NCBI GenBank assembly: GCA_002437285.1
Contig: DJOV01000093.1
Location: 27,035-42,264 of the forward strand
Reading direction: 5' to 3'
DNA: 15,230 nt
Source of the DNA: Prevotella sp. UBA6429
GTDB lineage: Bacteria > Bacteroidota > Bacteroidia > Bacteroidales > Bacteroidaceae
Shown here: one piece after another, positions 1-7,475 of the stretch
Layout of the letters: each line of letters begins with the position of its first letter
Position numbering within the stretch: position 1 is the first letter of the stretch
Program-made: the position numbers and the translations under genes
Notes under the pieces: generated by a model
Databases searched by the model: none
The model's input: only the letters and a program-made list of their open reading frames with translations
What the model was told of the DNA's origin: nothing

Positions 1-81
1 GGCCAAAAAGAGACCAAAAGATAGCAAAGCGTAATCCACTGTTTTTTTTATATCGTTATGGTGGTATTTTATAGAATCCAC

Positions 82-2679
82 CTATAAAGTGTAAGTGACG
101 CGGAGCTTCTTCAAATCCTTGTCAGCGGAGCAGTTGCCGTAATACACCTCGTAGGTGCCGGCCTTGGTCCGCATGGTGTTGCTGCCCACATCGAAGAGTT
201 CGAAGTTTTTGCTGTCAAGGGTGATGGTGGCCACGGCGGTCTGTCCGGCCTTCACGTCCACCCTTTGGAATGCCTTCAGGGTCTTCAATGGGCCATCCAC
301 ATCCGAAGGGTCTTTCACATAGACCTGCACCACCTCCGTACCGTCCTTCTTGCCCACATTGCTCACCGGCACCTTCAAGGTGATCTGCGCGCCCTGCATC
401 AAGGTGTCGCTCGATAGCGAAGCCTCTCCCACCTGGAACGAGGTGTAGCTCAGCCCATAGCCAAACGGGAAAAGGGCGTCGTCCATGTAACGGTAAGTTC
501 TGCCCTTCATGCTGTAATCCTTGAAGTCGGGCAACTGTTCAGAGCTTTTATAGAAGGTGACAGGCAACTTTCCGCTTGGATTGTACTCGCCGAAAAGCAC
601 ACGAGCCACAGCCTCGCCACCTTCCTGCCCGGGGTACCACGCCTGTAGAATGGCATCGCACGTCTGCGTCTCCGGTGCCAAGGCGATGGCCGACCCGGAG
701 CAGTTGACAAGCACCACCTTCTTGCCTGTCTCCTTCAAGGCCTTCAAGAAGCCGCGCTGCACCTGCGGCAACTCGATGTTGGTGCGGTCTCCGCCCTTAA
801 ACCCAGGCTTTTCCACAGGCATCTCCTCACCTTCCAACTGAGGAGCGATGCCACCGACGAAGACCACGGTCTCGCAATCCTTCAGCCGCTGGATGGCTGC
901 CTGGTAATCGATTGGGTTCTCATGACCAATCTCTACCTTCAGGTCTGCGTTCCAATTGGGCATCTCATGATAGCGAATCTCAATCTTATATTCACGTCCC
1001 TTCACGGCGTCAAACTCCACACGGCTCTCCGTGGTGCGCCAGCTCGACACCTTGGCTTTTCGCACTCCGTCAAGATAGACCTCGTAAAAACCGCATCCAT
1101 TCACATCGAGCAACACCCGATCGGTCTGTTTCGGTCGAAACACGGTCTCGTACTTGGCAGAGAAGCCCACCAAGTTGACGCCAGGGGCAAAAGCATGCTG
1201 CCCATAGGTCGTCACCTGCACGGGTGTCTTCTCCTGGGTGACAGCTGTTGGTTTGCCTTCACACTCACGGTTGTTCCAAAAGGTACCGCGGAAACCAGTC
1301 TTCCCGTCCATGCTGCATTGTCCGTAATAAGAGTCAAGCGTCTGGTCGTTCACCAAGTCACACCCCTTGAAGCTCACCACCTTGTTCTTGCCCAACCTTC
1401 TCTTCACACCGTCAAGGATGGTGATGGTCTGACGTGGCGTACCATTATAGTTGCCCCACATCATCGGTTCGTTGTCCATGTTGGGACCGATGACGGCTAT
1501 CTTCTTTGCCTTCTTGTCAAGAGGCAACACATGGTCATTGTTCTGGAGCAGCGTCATGGTCTGGAGCGACATGGCGAGCGACAACTGGCGGTGGGCCTCG
1601 CTACAGAGTACGGACGTCGGGATGGACGACCACGGCACCAGTTTGTTGTCATCCATCTCTCCAAGGTCGAAGCGACCCTCCAACAGGCGTATGACGTGCT
1701 TGTCCACGTCTTGCTCGGTCAAGGCCCCATACTTCACGGCCTCTGGCACAGACCTGTAAACGTAGTTGTATCCGCACTCCACATCCGTGCCTGCCAGCGC
1801 CGCCTTGGTTGCCGCATTCTTGGCATTGCTCGACACCTTGTGGCTCTCCCAGAAATCGGTGACAGCTCCACAATCAGACACCACCAGGTACTTGAACCCC
1901 CACTCATCGCGCAGGATTTGCTGGAGCAGTCTGGCGTTGCCACAGCACGGCTCGTCGTCCCAGCGTTGGTAGGCACACATCACTTCACGCACCCGTGCAT
2001 CCTGCACCAGCGACTTGAAAGCCGGCATGTAGGTCTCCCAAAGGTCACGGGGCGACACGTCAGTGATATTGTCCGTATGGCGGGCCCACTCGGGGCCGCT
2101 ATGGATGGCATAATGCTTGGCGCAAGCCCAGAGCTTGCGATACTTGGCACTCTCGGGCCCTTGCAAGCCACGCACCGCAGCACACCCCATGCGTGAGGTC
2201 AGATAGGGATCCTCACCATAGGTCTCCTGTCCGCGTCCCCATCGGGGATCGCGAAAGATATTCACGTTGGGTGTCCACACGGAGAGCGCATGGAAACGGG
2301 TCACATCACCTCCACGTTTCTGCAGCTCATTCCACTTGGCCCGCATCTCGTCGGACGTGGCGTCAAAGACCTTATATACCAGGGCGTCATTGAAGGAGGC
2401 CGCCATGCCTATTGGCTCCGGAAACACGGTCACGTCACCTTGGTTGGCCACACCGTGAAGCGCCTCGCTCCACCAGTTGAACCGCTTGATACCGAGCCGG
2501 GGAATGGCAGGCGAATCGTCAAGCATCAGGGAGGCCTTCTCCTCCAGGGTGAGCCTACCGCACAAGTCGACTGCACGCTCATGAGCGGAGAGCGTGGTGT
2601 CTTGATAGGGCAGTTGCGCCAGCATGGCAAGGGGCATTGCCAGCAGCAACAGTGAGACGAATATTACGTTTTTAGTCAT
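82..2679 (-). CDS. Secreted GH3 glycoside hydrolase with PA14 insert (probable beta-xylosidase/beta-glucosidase)
   Basis: Encodes 865 residues from the ATG at 2679. The frame stays open 39 codons further upstream, but that extension runs through a G10 tract and the promoter-like element, whereas M1 at 2679 begins a clean signal peptide (residues 1-21, ending AMLA-Q). The N-terminal GH3 barrel follows, with RDPRWGRGQETYGEDP, KHYAIHSGPEW and the nucleophile motif VVSDCGAV (Asp269). The second GH3 domain (roughly 395-720) is interrupted at about 460-585 by a PA14-like beta domain starting near GFRGTFWNN. The likely acid/base region is QLEGEEMP (Glu616-619). A C-terminal Fn3-like domain covers about 760-865. 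In the family such enzymes remove terminal xylose or glucose from plant oligosaccharides in the periplasm or outside the cell. SDC rather than SDW after the nucleophile is seen in many xylosidases, so xylosidase is favoured, but substrate is not proven. It is a single-gene unit with no SusC/D neighbour in the window. Confidence 0.93.
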   Translation of the reverse strand: MTKNVIFVSLLLLAMPLAMLAQLPYQDTTLSAHERAVDLCGRLTLEEKASLMLDDSPAIPRLGIKRFNWWSEALHGVANQGDVTVFPEPIGMAASFNDALVYKVFDATSDEMRAKWNELQKRGGDVTRFHALSVWTPNVNIFRDPRWGRGQETYGEDPYLTSRMGCAAVRGLQGPESAKYRKLWACAKHYAIHSGPEWARHTDNITDVSPRDLWETYMPAFKSLVQDARVREVMCAYQRWDDEPCCGNARLLQQILRDEWGFKYLVVSDCGAVTDFWESHKVSSNAKNAATKAALAGTDVECGYNYVYRSVPEAVKYGALTEQDVDKHVIRLLEGRFDLGEMDDNKLVPWSSIPTSVLCSEAHRQLSLAMSLQTMTLLQNNDHVLPLDKKAKKIAVIGPNMDNEPMMWGNYNGTPRQTITILDGVKRRLGKNKVVSFKGCDLVNDQTLDSYYGQCSMDGKTGFRGTFWNNRECEGKPTAVTQEKTPVQVTTYGQHAFAPGVNLVGFSAKYETVFRPKQTDRVLLDVNGCGFYEVYLDGVRKAKVSSWRTTESRVEFDAVKGREYKIEIRYHEMPNWNADLKVEIGHENPIDYQAAIQRLKDCETVVFVGGIAPQLEGEEMPVEKPGFKGGDRTNIELPQVQRGFLKALKETGKKVVLVNCSGSAIALAPETQTCDAILQAWYPGQEGGEAVARVLFGEYNPSGKLPVTFYKSSEQLPDFKDYSMKGRTYRYMDDALFPFGYGLSYTSFQVGEASLSSDTLMQGAQITLKVPVSNVGKKDGTEVVQVYVKDPSDVDGPLKTLKAFQRVDVKAGQTAVATITLDSKNFELFDVGSNTMRTKAGTYEVYYGNCSADKDLKKLRVTYTL

Positions 2680-2753
2680 ATCGATCTTTTGTCTCTTGGT
2701 TGTTTTCAGTTTTTGGGTAAATACGAATAGACGCGATGAAGATGTGTCTTCGA

Positions 2754-2763
2754 GGGGGGGGGG
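2754..2763. repeat. G10 homopolymer tract in the GH3 leader
   Basis: Ten consecutive G on the plus strand (C10 in the GH3 sense) lie 75-84 bases upstream of the GH3 start and about 12 bases downstream of its predicted -7 element. Such tracts are prone to slippage in replication and to sequencing error. I noticed no other homopolymer of this kind in the window. Confidence 0.9.
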
Positions 2764-2775
2764 CGCATTCGATTG

Positions 2776-2783
2776 CAAAAATA
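2776..2783 (-). promoter_or_regulatory. Bacteroidetes -7 element of the GH3 gene
   Basis: The minus strand reads TATTTTTG, an exact match to the Bacteroidetes -7 consensus TAnnTTTG, about 97 bases upstream of the GH3 start. No well-spaced -33 TTG is visible (the nearest is 12 bases away), so this rests on the -7 box and its position. Transcription would begin near 2768-2771, just before the poly-C tract on that strand. Confidence 0.5.
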
Positions 2784-2957
2784 AGATAATCCTCACAATT
2801 CCGCTTTTTATAACGTATCAATTGCTTTGTAATTTGTTTCCATTCTCCCAATGGAGCGCTTTTATTCTGTCATCTTTTGCGGAATGGGCTGGGACGTCCA
2901 GGGATGGAGGCATCTATCGGCCAGTAATGTGAAAGTGCTTGTTTGCCCGTCGAAAAC

Positions 2958-2988
2958 TTGTTGATTAGACAAATAATTGCTACATTTG
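2958..2988 (+). promoter_or_regulatory. Promoter of the TPR/AraC regulator
   Basis: TACATTTG at 2981-2988 matches the Bacteroidetes -7 consensus TAnnTTTG exactly, and TTG at 2958-2960 lies 20 bases upstream, the expected -33 spacing. A start site near 2994 would give a leader of about 135 bases before the ATG at 3132. Confidence 0.6.
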
Positions 2989-3131
2989 CAATGCTGTTGC
3001 CACTTTCTCAACCACGCAATGGGACCATTTGCAACAAAAGAAGACGATGACAGCATCAAGATAACCAGTCGTCCCCGGTCACCACGCATCATGCTGGGGC
3101 CATAAGGATAGAGACAAGGAAGACGTTGACC

Positions 3132-4739
3132 ATGTCAAGACACCTATTCATCACACTATTGCTGGCGCTCTTCGTCCTGACCGCAAGAAGCGCAGGGGCA
3201 TCCTACAGCTTATCGGAACATGAGCGGTGGGCAAAGTTGCCAACCGACTCGCTGATGAAGCGTGGCAGGGAATACCTGCTCAGCGGTGACAAGCCGGACT
3301 CGGCACTCATCTGCTACACCATTGTCACTTCGAGATACAAAAGCGGAAAGGCGTCTCGCCACGATCTCTACCAGTATGCCAAAGCCCTCAACAATATGGG
3401 CTTTCTCTTTGCCGGCCATTATTTGGATTACGAGAAGGCGTACGCTTATCTGACACAATCGCTGAAGCTGTCGCGGGAAAAAGAGTTCAACGACAATCTG
3501 CCGTATGTTTACCTCAACCTTGCCGCCGTGTATGAGAACCGCAAGTCCGTATTCGGCATCAGCGACCCGAAACACGATGCGCTGAAGAACATGCGCCTTG
3601 CCTTCAAGAGCGCTACAAAAGAAGAGGAGTGGACGGTGGCATACACCTGCTTCACCAACCTGATGAACATGGTGGCAGAGAACAAGGCCCTGCACGGCAT
3701 CCAGGAAGAGATAAAGATATTCAAGTCTATCCTACACCGTCACCCCACTCCAATGGGACAGTTTGCCATGGCTCTGCTCACTGGCCAGGAGGCTTATGAC
3801 AAGGGGGAATACGGCAAGGCCCTCTACCAGGCCCTGCAGATGAAGGCCTTGTCACGCGACATTCCCGACATAGGGCCTGAGTGTGAGTTGGGCGCGCGAT
3901 GGAAAATGGCAAAGGCACTTGCCGGAATGGGCGATTTCAAGATGGCGGAAACAACGTATGGACATATAGCCGACTTTATCCGCGACAACAAGATGGACGA
4001 CGAGATGGTCAATCTCTACGAGGCTTATAAGGAGCTGTATGAGCAGATGGGCGACAAGGAGAAAGCCCGACAATACGACTATCTGTACCTGAAAGAGAAA
4101 GACAACCTGTTCCACCGAAGCAATGTAGAGAAGATGGAACGCTCGCACTTCGTGAGCGAGATGAATAGCGTGAACGAACAGATGGAGCAACTAAACGCCA
4201 AACGGCGACATCTGTGGATAACGCTCATCATCGTCGCCATGTTCTGCGCCATGATCGCTGTGGCATTGGTCCTCATCATCAGGGGATTCTACCGGCAAAG
4301 GGCATACATCAAGATACTCTACGAAAAGAACATGGCCCTTGCCAAGGCCGAGAAACCGAAAGAGAAGAAAGCGACAAGCCTGGGCGAAGACAGGATCAGT
4401 GATCTCTGCGACAAGATAGACCAGGCTCTGCGGGACAATGCGCTCATCTGCTCGCCCGACTTTTCCCTGCAGCAACTTGCCGAGCACATCGGTTCGAACT
4501 ACAAATATGTATCGCAAGTGATCAACGAAAGATACCAAAAGAATTTCCGCCTACTCGTCAACGAGGCAAGGGTGCGCGAGGCGTGCCGACGCCTGGGCGA
4601 CCCGGAGCACTATGGCAACCTCACGATAGAGGCCATATCCACAGGACTGGGCTTCAAGTCGAGGTCCAATTTCGCAGTCACATTCAAGAAAATAACCGGT
4701 ATCTCGCCTTCCGACTTCCAGAAGATGGCAAAGGAATAG
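3132..4739 (+). CDS. Membrane-anchored TPR / AraC-type HTH transcriptional regulator
   Basis: A 535-residue protein. The ATG at 3132 is preferred over the in-frame TTG at 3126 because it has an AGGAAG purine stretch about 10 bases upstream and directly starts the signal sequence. Residues 1-22 form a hydrophobic N-terminal segment (FITLLLALFVL). About 25-330 are alpha-helical TPR-like repeats, for example ALNNMGFLFAG with AYAYLTQSLKLSRE, and AKALAGMGDFKMAETTYGHI. A short coiled-coil-like stretch precedes a single transmembrane helix at about 358-381 (LWITLIIVAMFCAMIAVALV). The C-terminal 110 residues are an AraC-type double helix-turn-helix, with LQQLAEHIGSNYKYVSQVIN and AISTGLGFKSRSNFAVTFKK. 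Predicted topology is a periplasmic TPR sensor and a cytoplasmic DNA-binding domain, a one-component system known in Bacteroidetes. There is no kinase or receiver domain. Targets are unknown; the divergent GH3 gene and the downstream protease operon are candidates by position only. Confidence 0.9.
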   Translation: MSRHLFITLLLALFVLTARSAGASYSLSEHERWAKLPTDSLMKRGREYLLSGDKPDSALICYTIVTSRYKSGKASRHDLYQYAKALNNMGFLFAGHYLDYEKAYAYLTQSLKLSREKEFNDNLPYVYLNLAAVYENRKSVFGISDPKHDALKNMRLAFKSATKEEEWTVAYTCFTNLMNMVAENKALHGIQEEIKIFKSILHRHPTPMGQFAMALLTGQEAYDKGEYGKALYQALQMKALSRDIPDIGPECELGARWKMAKALAGMGDFKMAETTYGHIADFIRDNKMDDEMVNLYEAYKELYEQMGDKEKARQYDYLYLKEKDNLFHRSNVEKMERSHFVSEMNSVNEQMEQLNAKRRHLWITLIIVAMFCAMIAVALVLIIRGFYRQRAYIKILYEKNMALAKAEKPKEKKATSLGEDRISDLCDKIDQALRDNALICSPDFSLQQLAEHIGSNYKYVSQVINERYQKNFRLLVNEARVREACRRLGDPEHYGNLTIEAISTGLGFKSRSNFAVTFKKITGISPSDFQKMAKE

Positions 4740-4761
4740 TTCTTTCAAAATGACGCTAACA

Positions 4762-4812
4762 AGGCGCAAAAACTTGCAGTGAACATACAAAACGCAAGTT
4801 TTTGTGCCTTTT
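4762..4812 (+). terminator. Strong intrinsic terminator after the regulator gene
   Basis: The left arm (4762-4778) pairs with the right arm (4795-4810) over 16 bp, with one bulged A and one G-U pair, around a 16-base loop. It is followed by a T-rich stretch (TTTTCTTGTTCTT). It lies 22 bases after the regulator stop and separates that gene from the protease operon. Confidence 0.85.
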
Positions 4813-4879
4813 CTTGTTCTTATTCATGTTTTAGAACGACCTCACTCCCTCTCCGGCACACGTTGTTCTGACATTTTGA

Positions 4880-4887
4880 TACCTTTG
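4880..4887 (+). promoter_or_regulatory. -7 element of the C10 protease/adhesin operon
   Basis: TACCTTTG is an exact TAnnTTTG match, 49 bases upstream of the protease ATG and just beyond the terminator. A -33 TTG with good spacing is not seen (TTG at 4863-4865 is only 14 bases away), which may mean that an activator is needed. The leader would be about 40-45 bases, with no evident Shine-Dalgarno sequence. Confidence 0.55.
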
Positions 4888-4936
4888 CCACGAACAATAC
4901 ACAAACAAAAATTATTTCAACTAACACCATTGCATT

Positions 4937-7450
4937 ATGAAGAATGGATTACACCTTTTGTGGTTGTCGCTGCTGATGGGAGGCATGACCGCTTCAGCCA
5001 ACCCCGTTGATGTGACACAAGCTCAAAGCATTGCCAGGAAGTTCTGCTCTGAGGCTGTTGCGAATAACAAGATGCGCAAAGCGCCAGCCAACACCAAGTT
5101 GAAACTCGCCTACAAGTCGCACGGCAAAACCGCCAAGACCAACCTGCTCTACGCCTTCGACCGCGGGGCGTCCAACGGATTCGTTGTCGTGGCCGGAGAC
5201 GACCGCGCACCGCAAGTGCTGGGCTTCGCCGACACGGGCTCATTTGACCTCAACCAGATGCCTGAGAACATGCGATGGTGGATACAGCAATACGAGCAGC
5301 AGATGCGCTACCTGCAAGACAACCCCAACGCAAGGCTGGCCGCACCCCAAAAGGTTGCAAAAGCCGTGGCACCGCTGCTCGGCGACATCGCCTGGAACCA
5401 GGAAAGCCCGTACAACGCCAACTGCCCGTACATGTCGTACTACGACGAGGACGAAGAGGAGACAGTGAGCGGAAAGGCTCCCACGGGTTGTGTGGCAACG
5501 GCCATCGCCCAGGTGATGCGCTACCACAAATGGCCGGCTGAGAGCAAGGGCACCATCTCCTACACCACATACACGCTGAAGCAGGACGTCACCGCCGACC
5601 TCAACGCCACCTACGACTGGGACCTGATGCTACCCTCCTACAGCGGTGTCACGGCCACCGACGAGCAAAAGGCTGAAGTGGCCAAACTGATGTACAACAT
5701 CGGAGCGGCCCTGCAAAGCGACTATACGCCGTCGGGCACCGGTGCCACGGATGTCGACGTGGTGCCCACACTCGTGAGATACTTCAACTATGATCCCGGG
5801 GCACGCTACGTGCAACGCGACTACACACCCGTGAAGCTCTACGAGCAAGGCCTCGTCAACGAGATTGAGGCGGGGCGCCCTGTACCCTATGGTGGCGTGA
5901 CCAAAAAGAACGAGGGACATTTCTTCGTGCTCGATGGTATCAACGAGGACGGCTACTACCACGTCAACTGGGGATGGGGCGGACTGTCCAACGGCTACTT
6001 CCTCATCTCATCACTCGACCCTGACGCACAGGGTGTGGGCGGTGCCACATCCACCTACACAGCGTTCAAGTATCACCAACTATACATCTCCGGAATCCAG
6101 AAACCGCAAGACGGGTCACAGACGGGGTGGAACATCATGGTGGATAACATCTCAACACTCGATGACTTCTATGCCAAGGGCGATGAGATCAAGGCTACCA
6201 TCTATGACGCATACAACAACTCGAGCACCTACGACACGCTGAAGTGCAAGCTCTACTGGGACCTATATGATGCAGAGGGGAAAATCATCGGGCAAAACTT
6301 CATCAAGAACGACACGCTGCCCTTGAACTATGGCTTCGACAAGCTTACGACGACGTTTAAGATTCCCACCGACATTGCCGACGGAGACTACACCATGAGA
6401 CTTGACTTCACAGAAGCCGGGGACGACTACACCACCGTGCACAGCGCCGCCGTGAAGAACGGAGCCAACAAGTACTATAAGATTAAGGTGGACGGCGACG
6501 ACGTGGATGTCACCACGGCTTCGGGAGTGAAACTGACAATAGAGAGCGTCACGCCCGACAAGCTCAAGGCGGGCGAGACCTGTGACATGGACGTTACATT
6601 CAAGAACACGGGCGAAGACTATGTGGGCGACTTCAGCTTCTTCCTTTACGTGAACGGCAAGAAGAATGTGTACCCCACATACAGCAGCTCGCAACGCATC
6701 GTCTCAATACCCGCTGACAGCACCGTGACCCTGAAGTTCGAAGAAAAGATCCCGGCTGAGCTCGTCTCCGACAACGATTACGTGCTGCAGTTCTACTACT
6801 ACACGACCGACGAGGATGGATACACGGATCGGGTGAAGGCCGGAAAGACAACCATTGCCGTGGACGGAGCGGAAAAGCCTGCCGCCCTCTATATGACCGA
6901 TGACATACAGCTGCTCAACGAGACCGACGGCACCGTACCCATGGACGACATACAACTGGGCGTAAACCTGGAAAACGACGGTGCCGCCTACAACGCGCCC
7001 GTCATCGTCAAGGCAACATCCGACGATGACTGGGACTTCGAGGATTCCTTCACGACCGACACCATCAACGTGCCAGCCGACAGCAAAGGCAAATACGTGG
7101 TACTGAAAGGTGCACTCACAAAGGTTGAGGAAGGACAAACCTATGAGTTGTGCATCTATACCAACAATGATGAGTATATTGACCCCACTTACTGCAACAG
7201 CGTCAATGCCACCTTCGCACATAAGGCAACGGGCGTCAGCATGACAGTAGTGAGCAAGGGCATCTACTACACCGGCAACACGCTGACAGCCCCCGGAGCC
7301 AAAGAGATGTGCCTCTACAACATCAACGGATCGCTCGTCAGCAGGGTAAAGGGCGGCAAGCTCTCCATGCAGAACATGCGCAAAGGCTGCTACCTCGTCA
7401 AGGTGAACGGCGAAAAGGGACCCGAAGTGAAGAAGATTCTCGTGAAATAG
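4937..7450 (+). CDS. Secreted C10 family cysteine protease (streptopain/interpain type) with T9SS-like C-terminus
   Basis: An 837-residue protein. Residues 1-21 are a signal peptide (LHLLWLSLLMGGMTASA). About 22-135 resemble the Spi-type inhibitory propeptide, including NGFVVVAGDDRAPQVLGFAD. The C10 catalytic domain covers about 140-385: the nucleophile is Cys185 in APTGCVATAIAQVMRYHKWP, the catalytic His is His328 in NEGHFFVLDG, and HVNWGWGG (Asn344, Trp345, Trp347) follows. The rest (about 395-760) is beta-rich Ig-like sequence, and the last 45 or so residues (CLYNING to KKILVK) resemble a T9SS sorting domain. All catalytic residues are present, so an active zymogen is expected. The family includes streptopain of Streptococcus pyogenes and interpain A of Prevotella intermedia, which degrades host proteins. 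Length and layout fit an interpain-like protein. It is the first gene of a two-gene unit with the adhesin-like protein. Its natural substrate cannot be read from sequence. Confidence 0.93.
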   Translation: MKNGLHLLWLSLLMGGMTASANPVDVTQAQSIARKFCSEAVANNKMRKAPANTKLKLAYKSHGKTAKTNLLYAFDRGASNGFVVVAGDDRAPQVLGFADTGSFDLNQMPENMRWWIQQYEQQMRYLQDNPNARLAAPQKVAKAVAPLLGDIAWNQESPYNANCPYMSYYDEDEEETVSGKAPTGCVATAIAQVMRYHKWPAESKGTISYTTYTLKQDVTADLNATYDWDLMLPSYSGVTATDEQKAEVAKLMYNIGAALQSDYTPSGTGATDVDVVPTLVRYFNYDPGARYVQRDYTPVKLYEQGLVNEIEAGRPVPYGGVTKKNEGHFFVLDGINEDGYYHVNWGWGGLSNGYFLISSLDPDAQGVGGATSTYTAFKYHQLYISGIQKPQDGSQTGWNIMVDNISTLDDFYAKGDEIKATIYDAYNNSSTYDTLKCKLYWDLYDAEGKIIGQNFIKNDTLPLNYGFDKLTTTFKIPTDIADGDYTMRLDFTEAGDDYTTVHSAAVKNGANKYYKIKVDGDDVDVTTASGVKLTIESVTPDKLKAGETCDMDVTFKNTGEDYVGDFSFFLYVNGKKNVYPTYSSSQRIVSIPADSTVTLKFEEKIPAELVSDNDYVLQFYYYTTDEDGYTDRVKAGKTTIAVDGAEKPAALYMTDDIQLLNETDGTVPMDDIQLGVNLENDGAAYNAPVIVKATSDDDWDFEDSFTTDTINVPADSKGKYVVLKGALTKVEEGQTYELCIYTNNDEYIDPTYCNSVNATFAHKATGVSMTVVSKGIYYTGNTLTAPGAKEMCLYNINGSLVSRVKGGKLSMQNMRKGCYLVKVNGEKGPEVKKILVK

Positions 7451-7475
7451 GATATACCGGTTTACCCAAACAACT

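Larger units (their letters stand above)
2680..3131. other. Divergent intergenic region between GH3 gene and TPR/AraC regulator
   Basis: This 452-base non-coding stretch separates two divergent genes. It holds the GH3 -7 element and G10 tract on the left and the regulator promoter at 2958-2988 on the right. The regulator leader is about 135 bases long. It contains weak complementarity (TGTTGC at 2995-3000 with GCAACA at 3031-3036, 30-base loop), too weak to call a riboswitch or attenuator. The short open frames here lack codon patterns or starts that would support a gene. Confidence 0.7.

Noticed and set aside
60..82. Small hairpin at the end of the GH3 gene (GGTGG with CCACC, 6-base loop) as a terminator
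   Set aside because: The stem is short with a bulge, overlaps the stop codon and has no T-run after it on the minus strand. Bases 1-59 show nothing else I can support.
922..2196. 424-codon open frame on the plus strand antisense to the GH3 gene
   Set aside because: It lies entirely inside the intact GH3 gene, has no signal, domain or promoter, and its His/Val/Leu-rich composition is typical of an antisense shadow in GC-rich coding DNA.
2680..2796. 39-codon upstream extension of the GH3 protein
   Set aside because: It would place residues before the signal peptide and crosses the predicted -7 element and the G10 tract; the ATG at 2679 explains the secretion signal.
2995..3036. Possible structured leader or riboswitch upstream of the regulator
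   Set aside because: Only a 6-bp stem with a 30-base loop was found, with no known riboswitch core.
2862..3092. 76-codon minus-strand open frame in the intergenic region
   Set aside because: No start context, motif or composition supports it, and it overlaps the regulator promoter and leader.
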